This document shows, piece after piece, positions 1-8,542 of a stretch of 64,000 bases of DNA. Made by a program: the position numbers and the translations under genes. Source of the DNA: Mucilaginibacter boryungensis (GTDB taxonomy: Bacteria > Bacteroidota > Bacteroidia > Sphingobacteriales > Sphingobacteriaceae). The stretch lies in contig NZ_JADFFM010000002.1 in assembly GCF_015221995.1 (NCBI RefSeq), positions 1,302,001 through 1,366,000 on the forward strand, written 5' to 3'. The notes under the pieces were generated by a model. The model ran no database searches, had not been told where the DNA came from, and saw only the letters and a program-made list of their open reading frames with translations. The first letter of the stretch is position 1. Every line of letters begins with the position of its first letter.

Positions 1-1141
1 TGCCGCCACCGTATTCAATATGGTAACCACGCGGGAAATCCAATTTTTTATTATCCAGCCACCATGGCGAGTAAATATGTACACTGCCTACGCCATCTTC
101 ATTGTAGCGTTTGCGGTCAAGTAGCTGCGGTAGGAAACCACCCAGGCTTGCGCCAGTGCTATCGTGCAAATATTTGCCTACTATGCCGCTGCTGTTTGCC
201 AAGCCACCCGGGTGTTGTGCCGACTTTGAGTTTAACAGCAAACGTGCCGATTCGCAGGCGCTGGCGCCCAATATCACTATCTTAGCCTTCACCTGGTATT
301 CCTGCATGTCATCTTTACTCACGTAGCTTACGCCGGTAGCCAAACCTTCTTTATCAGTTAGCACCTCGCGCACCATAGCGTTAGGGATCACTTTCAGGTT
401 GCCTGTTTTCATGGCCGGGATAACCAGACAGGACGACGCCGAGAAATCACCATAAATTTTACACCCGCGACCGCATTGCCCGCAGAAGAAACAAGCGCCT
501 CGGTCTTTATTGCCTGGTAAGGCTTCCGTTAATACCGAGCCACGGCCCGCAATAACTTTTACCCCGGCTTTCGCCGCGCCTTTTTTAATGAACAATTCAT
601 TCAAACGCGGCTTTGGCGCCGGCAAAAAAATACCATCCGGCTCGTTCTCTAAATTCTCTTTAGTACCATATACTCCTATCATGCGGTCAACCTTATCATA
701 GTAAGGCTTTACCTCATCATAGGTTATTGGCCAATCATCAGTCAGGCCATCAATATGGTGACTTTTAAAATCGTTTGGCCCCATGCGCAGGGATATGCGG
801 CCCCAGTGGTTGGTGCGACCGCCCAGCATACGCGAGCGGAACCAGTTAAATTCTGTTTTATCTTTGGTAGTATAGGGTTCACCGTCAAGGTCCCAGCCGC
901 CAAAGGCCCCGTCAAAATCACCGAAGGGACGGGTGGTGCCCGCGCCGCGTCGTGCCGATTCGTAAGGCATTTTTAGTTGCTGCGAATCCTTTGCCGGGTC
1001 CCACCAGGGGCCCGCTTCCAGCATTAATACTTTTAAACCGCCATGGGCCAGTACATAGCCAGCCATGCCACCGCCGGCGCCCGATCCCACTACAATGGCA
1101 TCGTAAACGGTCGACGATTTTTTGATCTGCATATCGCTCAT
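1..1141 (-). CDS. GMC-family FAD oxidoreductase, 3' end cut by window
   Basis: The reverse strand reads open from an ATG at 1141 to the window edge, giving the first 380 residues. A Rossmann FAD motif (VVGSGAGGG, residues 17-25) follows a short polar N-terminus with no signal peptide. Downstream come LEAGPWW and MLGGRTNHWG, the second a typical GMC/gluconate-dehydrogenase motif, and the last readable part is PRGYHIEYGGG. Such enzymes oxidise a sugar hydroxyl; in Bacteroidota many work with DUF1080 hydrolases in 3-keto-glycoside breakdown. Its start lies 13 bases after the stop of the DUF1080 gene, so the two are one transcript. The electron acceptor partner (gluconate 2-dehydrogenase subunit 3 type) is not in view and may lie left of the window. 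The family call is strong; the substrate is unknown. Confidence 0.88.
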   Translation of the reverse strand, partial: MSDMQIKKSSTVYDAIVVGSGAGGGMAGYVLAHGGLKVLMLEAGPWWDPAKDSQQLKMPYESARRGAGTTRPFGDFDGAFGGWDLDGEPYTTKDKTEFNWFRSRMLGGRTNHWGRISLRMGPNDFKSHHIDGLTDDWPITYDEVKPYYDKVDRMIGVYGTKENLENEPDGIFLPAPKPRLNELFIKKGAAKAGVKVIAGRGSVLTEALPGNKDRGACFFCGQCGRGCKIYGDFSASSCLVIPAMKTGNLKVIPNAMVREVLTDKEGLATGVSYVSKDDMQEYQVKAKIVILGASACESARLLLNSKSAQHPGGLANSSGIVGKYLHDSTGASLGGFLPQLLDRKRYNEDGVGSVHIYSPWWLDNKKLDFPRGYHIEYGGG

Positions 1142-1154
1142 ACAATATAAGGAA

Positions 1155-1874
1155 TTAGAGTTGTTTGATTTTGATGTTCCGCCACGCGCTTGATCCCGGA
1201 TGCTCCTGCAGGGCTATTTTCCCTTTGGCAACTTTGGCAAAGTCGGGGAAGTCCTTACCGGCAAATTTGCTTTTGGCTACCATTTTCTTCCATTCATCAC
1301 TGCCTATCTGGCCTTCAAAGGTTTTTATTCCGTTCAGGTAAAAAGTAAGGTGCCCTTTGTTTTGGATAATACGCACTTTGTTCCACTCGCCCACAGGCAT
1401 AGGTTTTGAAACAGAGGTATCGCCGGCCATATCATACAGGCAGCCGGCCAGGTGGTTTTGTTTTTTGTTATCAGACGCGCTGATGTTATCCAGCACCTGC
1501 ATTTCGGGGCCGGTAAGGTAGGTTGCCGCATACTTTGGCGATTCCTGCACATCGAATATAATACCACTGTTACTGCCTTTGGCTACTTTCCATTCCAGGT
1601 TCAGCTCAAAATTTTCATATTCCTTATTAGTAACTATATCGCCGCCACCGTTTGCCGGTTTGGTGCGGTCAAATACCAGGGTGCCATCCTTCACCTGCCA
1701 TTTTGAGCCGACCGTATCCCTGAGATAGGTATGCCAGCCCTTAGTGGTTTTACCGTCAAATAATAATTTCCAGCCTTCTTTTTTCTCTTTTTTTGTCAAT
1801 TCATTTGGGGCCTGGGCCATTGCAACCGATGTTAACATTGCAAATGACAACAGGTACATTACGTTTACTTTCAT
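1155..1874 (-). CDS. DUF1080 (3-keto-disaccharide hydrolase-like) exported protein
   Basis: This 239-residue protein begins with a clear signal peptide (MKVNVMYLLSFAMLTSVAMA, cut before QAP), so it acts in the periplasm or beyond. It carries the DUF1080 lectin-like jelly-roll signature: GWKLLFDGKTTKGWHTY near residue 35, SGIIFDVQE near 105, and a C-terminal WRNIKIK strand. Members studied in Bacteroides hydrolyse 3-keto-glycosides made by partner oxidoreductases. The downstream GMC oxidoreductase in the same operon fits that pairing. An AATATTTG element on the reverse strand (1931-1938) is one base from the Bacteroidota -7 consensus and would give a leader of about 50 bases. The actual substrate cannot be read from the sequence. 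Confidence 0.88.
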   Translation of the reverse strand: MKVNVMYLLSFAMLTSVAMAQAPNELTKKEKKEGWKLLFDGKTTKGWHTYLRDTVGSKWQVKDGTLVFDRTKPANGGGDIVTNKEYENFELNLEWKVAKGSNSGIIFDVQESPKYAATYLTGPEMQVLDNISASDNKKQNHLAGCLYDMAGDTSVSKPMPVGEWNKVRIIQNKGHLTFYLNGIKTFEGQIGSDEWKKMVAKSKFAGKDFPDFAKVAKGKIALQEHPGSSAWRNIKIKQL

Positions 1875-1930
1875 TTAGATTTATTTTTTGAACGCTTTGC
1901 GCATCCGGGGTTTGAATAAATGGTTAAAAA

Positions 1931-1938
1931 CAAATATT
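1931..1938 (-). promoter_or_regulatory. candidate -7 element for the DUF1080/GMC operon
   Basis: The reverse strand reads AATATTTG, one base away from the TAnnTTTG -7 consensus of Bacteroidota, 57 bases before the DUF1080 start. No clear -33 TTTG is seen at the usual distance. This is a weak call. Confidence 0.35.
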
Positions 1939-2111
1939 CTGAAATAAGTTGATTATTGCAATAGCTATTATGTATGTACATATAGATATTACATTTGCTT
2001 ATACCGGGTTGGTGTATTGTTTTATATATTTATTAAGCTGGTAAGTGTTATCAGTATAAATTTGAAAGCCAATCTAATTAATTGCAATTTTTAAGAAATA
2101 AAACTACAACT

Positions 2112-2468
2112 ATGAAATTTGAGAAAGCAGTCCCCATACTTTATTCGACCGATGTGCAGAAAAGTCTGGAATATTATACTGAAAAACTGGGATTTACCGA
2201 AAAATGGGAATGGGGCAACCCGCCCGATTTCGGCGGAGTGGTTAGGGATGAGGTACAGATATTTTTTTGCGAAACCAACCAGGGCACCCCCGGCACATGG
2301 CTTTCGGTATTTGTTGAGAACGTAGACGAATTTTATGAAGACATTAAAGCCCGTGGCGCAACCATACTTTCTTTGCCCGATGATAAGCCCTGGTATGTGC
2401 GCGAAATGCTGGTGAAAGACCCGGACGGGCATATCATCAGGTTTGGGCATGGAATAGACTGCGATTAA
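2112..2468 (+). CDS. VOC (glyoxalase/bleomycin-resistance) family protein
   Basis: A 118-residue single-domain VOC protein. The N-terminal half shows KAVPILYSTDVQKSLEYYTE, the usual first beta-alpha-beta unit, and the C-terminal half has VDEFYEDIKARGA and the ending VKDPDGHIIRFGHG, typical of bleomycin-resistance-like members. The ATG at 2112 is preferred to an upstream TTG at 2082, because homology to the fold starts at KFEKAVP. These small proteins bind or modify small molecules as dimers; the ligand is not predictable here. It stands alone between the leftward DUF1080 operon and the rightward GH28 gene. Confidence 0.8.
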   Translation: MKFEKAVPILYSTDVQKSLEYYTEKLGFTEKWEWGNPPDFGGVVRDEVQIFFCETNQGTPGTWLSVFVENVDEFYEDIKARGATILSLPDDKPWYVREMLVKDPDGHIIRFGHGIDCD

Positions 2469-2500
2469 CACGCCTTTAAATATCTGCAAAGGATATTATA

Positions 2501-2511
2501 ATTGTTACAAT
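2501..2511. promoter_or_regulatory. palindrome upstream of the GH28 gene
   Basis: ATTGTTACAAT is a perfect odd-centred palindrome, and wider arms TAATTGT (2499-2505) and ACAATTA (2513-2519) flank it. It lies 52 bases before the GH28 start. It may be an operator, but no copy was noticed elsewhere and it differs from the GntR site. Confidence 0.3.
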
Positions 2512-2562
2512 GACAATTACGGGAAATTTTTTCTGAAATTTAGCCAGCTAACCCCCTATCTT

Positions 2563-4122
2563 ATGAAAATGAAAAATATTGCTGCTATGGCTTTGGCCTG
2601 CACTTTTGCTATTGGCGCATTTGCGCGGCCGGGTACAAAAACCGATTATAACGTAACCGAATATGGCGCTAAAGGCGATGGCAAAACCATCGACACCAAA
2701 GGCATTAACAAAGCCATTGATGCGGCCGCCGAACACGGCGGTGGTACCGTATACTTCCCGGCTGGCAGTTATTTAAGCGGCTCCATTCATTTAAAAAGCA
2801 ATATTTCGTTATATATCGATCAGGGTGCGACCATAATCGCTGCCGATTTTACACCCGAAGCAGGCTATGATGAACCTGAAAAAATTGTGACTAACGAATA
2901 CGAGGACTTTGGCCACCGCCACTGGCACAACAGCCTGATATGGGGCGAACACCTGCACGATGTTTCCATATTAGGGCCGGGCACTATTTGGGGCAAGGGG
3001 TTATCGCGCAGTAATAAAATTGATAAAATGAAGGGTGAAGAAGATAAGAGCCCTAACAAATCCATTGCCTTATATATGTGCCGCAATATCATCATCCGCG
3101 ATGTTTCTATTTTGCACGGGGGCTGGTTTGGTATATTGGCTACCGGTGCCGATAACATGACCATTGATAACGTAAAAATGGATACCAACCGCGATGGCAT
3201 GGATATAGATTGCTGCCAGAATGTGCGCGTATCAAACTGCAGCGTAAACTCACCTAACGATGACGGCATTTGCCTGAAAAGCAGCTACGGTTTAAATACC
3301 GGCAGGGCCACTGAAAATGTAACCATCACCAATTGCCAGGTTAGCGGTTTTAATGAAGGCTCGTTTTTAGATGGTACTTTTCAGCGTAAAGACCAGCGCA
3401 TAGCCGATAATGGCGGCGGCCCCACCGGGCGCATTAAATTCGGCACCGAATCAAACGGTGGGTTTAAAAATATTACCATCTCCAATTGCGTATTTGTTTA
3501 CTGCCGCGGCCTGGCATTGGAAACTGTAGATGGCGCTATTTTAGAAGATGTAACCATCACCAACATTACCATGCGCGATATTGTAAATGCTCCCATATTT
3601 GTACGCCTGGGTGCCCGCATGCGCGGCCCAGAAGGCACGCCGGTAGGGGTTTGCCGCCGCATTATTATCAGCAACATTATGGCTTATAATGTCGACCCGC
3701 GGCAGTCGGCTATTATCAGCGGTATACCTGGGCATGATATCGAGGATATCAGGTTGAGCAACATCCACATTTATTATCGCGGTGGGGGTACTAAAGAGCA
3801 AACGCAACGGGAAGTGCCGGGGTTAGAAAAGGAATATCCCGAACCTGCCCGCTTTGGTGTGCTGCCAAGCTATGGTTTTTTCATCCGCAACGTTACCGAT
3901 TTAAAAATGAACGATGTGGAAGTAAGCTACATTAACGAAGACCAACGCCCGCCGTTTATGCTGGACAATGTCACAGGTGCCGATTTTCAGCACATCCGTG
4001 CACAAAAAGTAAAAGATGTGCCTTCTTTCGTGCTACACAACGTAACTAATCTTAATATTTTCAATAGTATCAATATCGCCAATACCAAACTCGGTACTAT
4101 AAGTAAGAAAGAAATTCAGTGA
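2563..4122 (+). CDS. Glycoside hydrolase family 28 (polygalacturonase-like), exported
   Basis: The 519-residue protein has a signal peptide (about residues 1-21, ending AFA) and the right-handed parallel beta-helix pattern of GH28, with repeated NxTIxNV-type strands. GH28 motifs are visible: NRDGMDID at 209-216 in place of the usual NTDG, PNDDGICLKS with the acid pair at 233-234, and GRIKFGTES with R290-I-K292. The GHG histidine motif normally between the last two is not seen. The family hydrolyses pectic or rhamnogalacturonan chains by inversion. It lies before the GntR gene but has no copy of the GntR-type operator, so it may be separately controlled. The enzyme family is secure; the exact pectin linkage is not. 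Confidence 0.88.
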   Translation: MKMKNIAAMALACTFAIGAFARPGTKTDYNVTEYGAKGDGKTIDTKGINKAIDAAAEHGGGTVYFPAGSYLSGSIHLKSNISLYIDQGATIIAADFTPEAGYDEPEKIVTNEYEDFGHRHWHNSLIWGEHLHDVSILGPGTIWGKGLSRSNKIDKMKGEEDKSPNKSIALYMCRNIIIRDVSILHGGWFGILATGADNMTIDNVKMDTNRDGMDIDCCQNVRVSNCSVNSPNDDGICLKSSYGLNTGRATENVTITNCQVSGFNEGSFLDGTFQRKDQRIADNGGGPTGRIKFGTESNGGFKNITISNCVFVYCRGLALETVDGAILEDVTITNITMRDIVNAPIFVRLGARMRGPEGTPVGVCRRIIISNIMAYNVDPRQSAIISGIPGHDIEDIRLSNIHIYYRGGGTKEQTQREVPGLEKEYPEPARFGVLPSYGFFIRNVTDLKMNDVEVSYINEDQRPPFMLDNVTGADFQHIRAQKVKDVPSFVLHNVTNLNIFNSINIANTKLGTISKKEIQ

Positions 4123-4217
4123 TCAAATATAAAACACATCCCATTTTGTACAGTAAGTAACATTTGCTTTTGTTCTACATATTAATTCTGTATTATTGTG
4201 ATTGCGATTACACTAAT

Positions 4218-4925
4218 ATGGACGTAGATAATTTAAGCAAGGACCTGGAGCGTATCTCGACCGAGACCATGGCCGATATAGTAGAGCTTCGGCTGCGTGA
4301 ATTCTTCAAAAAAAAATCATTTAAGCCCGGCGATGCCCTGCCCAAAGAAATGGAATTGGTTGCCGCATTGGGGGTTAGCCGCAATGTGGTGCGCGAAGCT
4401 TTAAGCCGGTTGCGCATGCTGGGTATGATAGAGACCCGCAAAAAACGCGGCATGATATTAGCCCGCCCGGATATATTAGGTACGTTTGAACGTGTGCTTG
4501 ACCCGCTGATTATTGACGACCATATTTTACAGGATTTGTTTGAATTGCGCCTGGTGTTGGAAATGGGACTGGCCGATCTGCTTTTTCTGCGCAAAACCGA
4601 TAAAGATATTGCCGAACTGGAAAAAATAGCCGAAGATGAAAGCCATGAAGGTGAAAATAAATTCAGGGTGAAGAATGAAATAGCTTTTCACGGAAAACTA
4701 TATGAAATGAGCGGCAATAACACCCTTAAGCGCTTCCAGGTAATGCTGATGCCTGTTTTTGGCTATGTAACCACCCTTGAGAAAAGGGACGAGTACAAAG
4801 TGGGCAAAGTAAACCATAAAGATCTTGTACAAATTCTAAAAACCGGTACTAAAGAAGACTTTAAAGCCGGCATGTACGAGCATTTGAAGCCACATTTTGA
4901 TAGCTTGGCGAAGAAGAAATCATAA
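4218..4925 (+). CDS. GntR-family transcriptional regulator, FCD (FadR) subfamily
   Basis: This 235-residue protein has an N-terminal winged helix (GDALPKEMELVAALGVSRNV followed by VREALSRLRMLGMIETRKK, about residues 37-78) and an all-helical FCD ligand domain. The FCD domain keeps likely metal or ligand residues in NEIAFHGKLYEMSG, HKDLVQ and YEHLKPHF. The ATG at 4218 is chosen over a TTG at 4164, since MDVDNLSKDL leads straight into the DNA-binding domain. It sits just before the aldolase/mutarotase/MFS operon. FadR-type proteins bind TnGTnnnACnA palindromes, and the 13-bp sites at 5077, 21456, 22735 and 24108 match this, so it is the likely local regulator of sialic-acid genes. No copy of the site was seen in its own promoter. 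The inducer is inferred. Confidence 0.9.
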   Translation: MDVDNLSKDLERISTETMADIVELRLREFFKKKSFKPGDALPKEMELVAALGVSRNVVREALSRLRMLGMIETRKKRGMILARPDILGTFERVLDPLIIDDHILQDLFELRLVLEMGLADLLFLRKTDKDIAELEKIAEDESHEGENKFRVKNEIAFHGKLYEMSGNNTLKRFQVMLMPVFGYVTTLEKRDEYKVGKVNHKDLVQILKTGTKEDFKAGMYEHLKPHFDSLAKKKS

Positions 4926-5076
4926 CCTTTTCCTCTACTACCCTTCCTGTACAAAAAAAAGCATACCCGCATTGTCATAATGAACGTAATGGAATTTACA
5001 TGGTTCCTTAATTGATATTGTGCCAGATGCTTCTTTCAGAAGGACTCTTTGTATACAAACAATTTTATTGCATTAA

Positions 5077-5089
5077 TATGTACTACATA
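5077..5089. promoter_or_regulatory. GntR/FCD-type operator, copy 1 (aldolase operon)
   Basis: TATGTACTACATA is a perfect odd-centred palindrome containing GTnnnAC. It ends 13 bases before the TAAATTTG -7 element, where the -33 element would lie. The same word occurs at 22735 and 24108, and with one change at 21456. Confidence 0.75.
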
Positions 5090-5102
5090 ACAACTTTATA
5101 TT

Positions 5103-5110
5103 TAAATTTG
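5103..5110 (+). promoter_or_regulatory. -7 promoter element of the aldolase/mutarotase/MFS operon
   Basis: TAAATTTG matches the Bacteroidota TAnnTTTG consensus exactly. It places the transcription start near 5116, only a few bases before the ATG at 5123, which favours the second ATG at 5156. No TTTG is seen at the -33 position, which is taken up by the palindromic operator. Confidence 0.6.
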
Positions 5111-5155
5111 TGATATAAACCTATGTTGATGCCTGCCAGTGGCATAACTTCATAT

Positions 5156-6091
5156 ATGAAAGAAACACTAAATGCTAATAATTTAAAAGGTAACTGGGCC
5201 ACCTTGTTATTGCCGGTAAATGATGATGAAACTTTTAATTATCAAAAACTGGCTGAAGAAATAGCTATGCTTATTGCTGTTGGCGTAGATGGTATTTATT
5301 CAAACGGTACGGCAGGCGAATTTTACAATCAAACAGAAACAGAGTACGATACAGTAAACAGTATCCTGGCTGAAAAATGTTTGGCGGCGGGTATGCGTTT
5401 CCAGATAGGCGCCAGCCACCCATCACCCATAATTAGTTTAGAGCGATTGAAACGGGCTGTGGCGCTAAAACCTGATGCTATACAAATTATTCTCCCTGAT
5501 TGGGTAACCGTTACCGATAGCGAAATGCTTGACTACCTGCATACAATGGCGGATGTTGCCGGCGATATACCGCTGGTATTATATAATCCGCCGCATGCTA
5601 AACGGGTATTGCAACCTGTAGATTATGAATTGATACGACAGGTACCGCAAATAATTGGCGTTAAACTTTTAAGTCGCGATGGGGAGTGGGTGAAAGAAAT
5701 GAAACTGCGGGCTTCACACTTATCCATATTTGTACCTGGGCACTTTTTAGCTACTGGTGTGGCTAACGGCATCGCCTCGGGCGCGTATTCAAATGTAGCC
5801 TGTATTAACCCTAAAGCGGCACAGCAATGGTGGCTAATGATGCATACCGATATTAACGCCGCGATGGAGATTGAGAAAAGTATCCTGGCATTCTTTAAAG
5901 AATGTATTGCACCGTTGCAACAACAGGGTTACAGCAACCCGGCGTTAGATAAGTTTTTGGCAGCAGTAGGCGGCTGGTATCAGGTTGGCACGCGTTTAAG
6001 ATGGCCATACAAAGGCATCCCCGAAAGTGAAGTTCCTGCCGTTCGTGAACGTGCGCGGCAAATGATCCCATATTTTTTTGATGAAGTATAA
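5156..6091 (+). CDS. Class I aldolase, dihydrodipicolinate synthase/N-acetylneuraminate lyase superfamily
   Basis: From the ATG at 5156 the protein is 311 residues, standard for the DapA/NanA TIM-barrel family. Key features are SNGTAGEF (49-56), the Tyr of VLYNPPHAKR (Tyr143) and the Schiff-base Lys of GVKLLSRDGE (Lys170). These enzymes cleave or form 2-keto acids with pyruvate. It diverges from the clear sialate lyase at 14798 and could act on a related 2-keto-3-deoxy sugar acid. An upstream in-frame ATG at 5123 would lie almost at the predicted transcription start, so 5156 is preferred. It is the first gene of a three-gene operon with a 4 to 11 base overlap or 1-base gap between members, headed by a GntR operator. 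Confidence 0.87.
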   Translation: MKETLNANNLKGNWATLLLPVNDDETFNYQKLAEEIAMLIAVGVDGIYSNGTAGEFYNQTETEYDTVNSILAEKCLAAGMRFQIGASHPSPIISLERLKRAVALKPDAIQIILPDWVTVTDSEMLDYLHTMADVAGDIPLVLYNPPHAKRVLQPVDYELIRQVPQIIGVKLLSRDGEWVKEMKLRASHLSIFVPGHFLATGVANGIASGAYSNVACINPKAAQQWWLMMHTDINAAMEIEKSILAFFKECIAPLQQQGYSNPALDKFLAAVGGWYQVGTRLRWPYKGIPESEVPAVRERARQMIPYFFDEV

Positions 6092-7205
6092 TTTATTATA
6101 TATCGCTTGTATAATTATGTCGTTAACCACCCTTGCGCAGGAGCGCCCAATTCACAGTATTTTACATTGGGGCGAATTGCCCCCCATTCCTGATGAGCAT
6201 GGTTTTGCCGGATCATTTGCGGGGACATCGCACGGAGCGTTGATCGTAGCCGGAGGTGCCAATTTTCCAGATGGTGGCGCTCCGTGGACGGGTTCAAAAA
6301 AGGTATGGACAGACAAGATATTTGTGCTGGATAAATCTACCGGCATATGGAAGGTAGCCGGGAAATTGCCACAACCCATGGGTTACGGTGTATCCATTTC
6401 CTATCACGATAAATTGATATGCATTGGCGGCAGTAACACCGGGGGGCATTTGTGCACTGTTTATGCGATTAGCTATATGAACAACAAAATTGAAATAGAA
6501 AAATGGCCCGACCTGCCGCAGCCACTGTCCAATGCTTGCGGTACGTTGGTGGGGCATAACGTTTACATTGCAGGCGGTTTACTCCACCCTGATGATAAAA
6601 GCACTGCTAATATATTTTGGTCGCTCAATTTAAGTGCGCCTAAAACATCATCCTGGCAAAAGCTGGAAACCTGGCCTGGGCCGCCTCGGATGCTGAGTGT
6701 GGCGGGACAAACCAACAACACTTTTTACCTCTTTAGCGGCACCGATCTGGAAGACAAAAACGGTGCTGCACATCGCCGTTATCTTAATGATGCCTATAAA
6801 TATACTCCGGGCAAGGGCTGGTCGCGCGTTGCCGACCTGCCAAATGCCGTGGTGGCCGCGCCGGGCCCGGCAATTTTTGTTAACAAAAACGAGTTGCTGA
6901 TTTTCGGAGGGGATGACGGAAAATTGGCCGATGATGCCGCTAATCTGAAGGAGAACCATCCGGGCTTTTCTGACAAAATATTGAAGTATAATATCGATAC
7001 TGATACATGGTCGGTTTCAGGTACTATCCACACCGCTAAAAAGCCGGATGCCGATACAAACCCAAATGGCAGCATCTGGGCGCCGGTAACCACTACAGCT
7101 GTAATGTGGCATGAGATGATCGTATTTCCGGGTGGCGAGGTGCGCCCCGCCGTGCGCACGCCACGGATATTAACCGCAAAATTTTCACACAATCTTGAAC
7201 CATAA
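6081..7205 (+). CDS. nanM: Cyclically permuted mutarotase (NanM-like kelch propeller), exported
   Basis: A 374-residue exported protein (signal peptide about 1-20, ending LAQ) built of kelch repeats: ALIVAGGANFPDGG, KLICIGGSN, HNVYIAGGL, TFYLFSGTD, ELLIFGGDD and MIVFPGGEVRP mark the blades. This pattern is that of the cyclically permuted mutarotases, related to NanM, which speeds the alpha to beta anomer change of N-acetylneuraminic acid in the periplasm. The ATG at 6081 overlaps the end of the aldolase gene by 11 bases, so translation is coupled. Its place between an aldolase and an MFS carrier supports a sialic-acid or related role. The precise sugar remains an inference. Confidence 0.87.
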   Translation: MKYNLLYIACIIMSLTTLAQERPIHSILHWGELPPIPDEHGFAGSFAGTSHGALIVAGGANFPDGGAPWTGSKKVWTDKIFVLDKSTGIWKVAGKLPQPMGYGVSISYHDKLICIGGSNTGGHLCTVYAISYMNNKIEIEKWPDLPQPLSNACGTLVGHNVYIAGGLLHPDDKSTANIFWSLNLSAPKTSSWQKLETWPGPPRMLSVAGQTNNTFYLFSGTDLEDKNGAAHRRYLNDAYKYTPGKGWSRVADLPNAVVAAPGPAIFVNKNELLIFGGDDGKLADDAANLKENHPGFSDKILKYNIDTDTWSVSGTIHTAKKPDADTNPNGSIWAPVTTTAVMWHEMIVFPGGEVRPAVRTPRILTAKFSHNLEP

Positions 7206-7206
7206 T

Positions 7207-8457
7207 ATGACCGAAAAGACTGTAAAACCAGCAGGCTATTTATATGCCTGGGCAATAGTGGGCCTGCTTTGGCTGGTAGCATTCCTGAATTACTTCGATA
7301 GGAACCTCATCGCATCCATGCGCGACCCTATTGTGGCCGATTTTAAACTTACCGATGCACAATTTGGCCTACTGACTTCAGTGTTTTTATGGTCGTATGG
7401 GTTTTTAAGTCCGCTGGGTGGGTACTTTGCTGATAAGTATGGGCGTAAAAAGATCATCGTATTCAGCGTATGTGTTTGGTCGGCAGTAACACTTTGGACA
7501 GGCTTTGTACATTCCTTCCCTGAAATGCTGGTAGCCCGGGTAATTATGGGTATCAGCGAGGCTTGTTATATCCCCGCTGGGTTGGCTATGATAGCCGATT
7601 ACCACAAAGGCAAAACGCGATCACTGGCTACAGGCCTGCATATGAGCGGTTTATATGCCGGACAGGCATTAGGTGGAGTTGGGGGGTATATCTCGGTAAT
7701 ATGGGGTTGGCGTTACGGGTTTCAATTGATAGGATTGTTTGGTGTGGTCTATGGCCTGGTGTTGATTTATTTTTTACGGGATAACAAACGCAGCGAATTG
7801 ACAGATGTTGCCGAAGCGGAAAATAACCCCGGGGTTGAAGAAAAACGCTTAGGCCTGTTCCAAACTATCCGCATGCTGGTGTCAGAAAAATCGTTCCTGG
7901 TATTGTTATTCTATTTCTGTGTGCTGGGTATTGTTAACTGGATGATCTATGGCTGGCTGCCAACTTTCCTGAAAGAACATTTTACATTGGATATTGGCAA
8001 AGCGGGCCTTTCCGCCACGGGTTATGTGCAAATAGGTTCTTTTATTGGGGTATTGCTGGGCGGTATACTGGCCGACAGATGGTACCGCAGCAATAAACGA
8101 AGCCGAATTTATCTGATTATCATAGGCTTTAGTTTGGGCGCGCCTTTTCTATTCCTGATGGCATCAACTACAGTGTTTTGGATAGCCATAGTGGCCATGA
8201 TGGTGTATGGCTTGGCCCGCGGGGTGAATGACAGTAACCTGATGCCGGTTTTATGCCAGGTAATTGACGGGAAATATATTGCCACAGGTTACGGCTTTCT
8301 TAATTTTTTAAGTACCATTATTGGCGGGGTGATGGTATATGTTGGCGGCCGGTTAATGGATGCCCATATCAGCCTTTCCATCATTTACCAGGGCTCGGCG
8401 GTGTTGATGATCGTAGCGGCGTGGTCGTTATTACGGATGAAGGTAAAACAGGAATAA
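7207..8457 (+). CDS. MFS transporter, ACS-like sugar-acid carrier
   Basis: The 416-residue protein has about 12 hydrophobic segments and two MFS signature loops: GGYFADKYGRKK after the second helix and GGILADRWYRSNKRSR in the second half. The start region LNYFDRNLIASMRDPI is typical of the anion:cation symporter group that carries hexuronates, glucarate and sialic acid. The ATG at 7207 is one base after the mutarotase stop. In this operon it is best read as the inner-membrane carrier for the sugar acid cleaved by the lyase or aldolase. It is not similar enough by eye to name it nanT. Confidence 0.88.
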   Translation: MTEKTVKPAGYLYAWAIVGLLWLVAFLNYFDRNLIASMRDPIVADFKLTDAQFGLLTSVFLWSYGFLSPLGGYFADKYGRKKIIVFSVCVWSAVTLWTGFVHSFPEMLVARVIMGISEACYIPAGLAMIADYHKGKTRSLATGLHMSGLYAGQALGGVGGYISVIWGWRYGFQLIGLFGVVYGLVLIYFLRDNKRSELTDVAEAENNPGVEEKRLGLFQTIRMLVSEKSFLVLLFYFCVLGIVNWMIYGWLPTFLKEHFTLDIGKAGLSATGYVQIGSFIGVLLGGILADRWYRSNKRSRIYLIIIGFSLGAPFLFLMASTTVFWIAIVAMMVYGLARGVNDSNLMPVLCQVIDGKYIATGYGFLNFLSTIIGGVMVYVGGRLMDAHISLSIIYQGSAVLMIVAAWSLLRMKVKQE

Positions 8458-8490
8458 AACGAATAAGAATAAATAAAAATGAATAATAAG

Positions 8491-8526
8491 AGATAAAAAT
8501 CCGGTAAAACCACCGGATTTTTATCT
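8491..8526. terminator. bidirectional intrinsic terminator
   Basis: A perfect 15-bp stem (arms 8491-8505 and 8512-8526, core ATCCGGT/ACCGGAT) with a 6-base loop is flanked by A and T tracts on both sides. It lies between the converging MFS and OMP genes and can serve both. Confidence 0.85.
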
Positions 8527-8542
8527 TTGAATAACCGATCGC

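Noticed and set aside
2091..2489. 132-residue minus-strand ORF
   Set aside because: It is antisense to the well-supported VOC gene and shows no domain.
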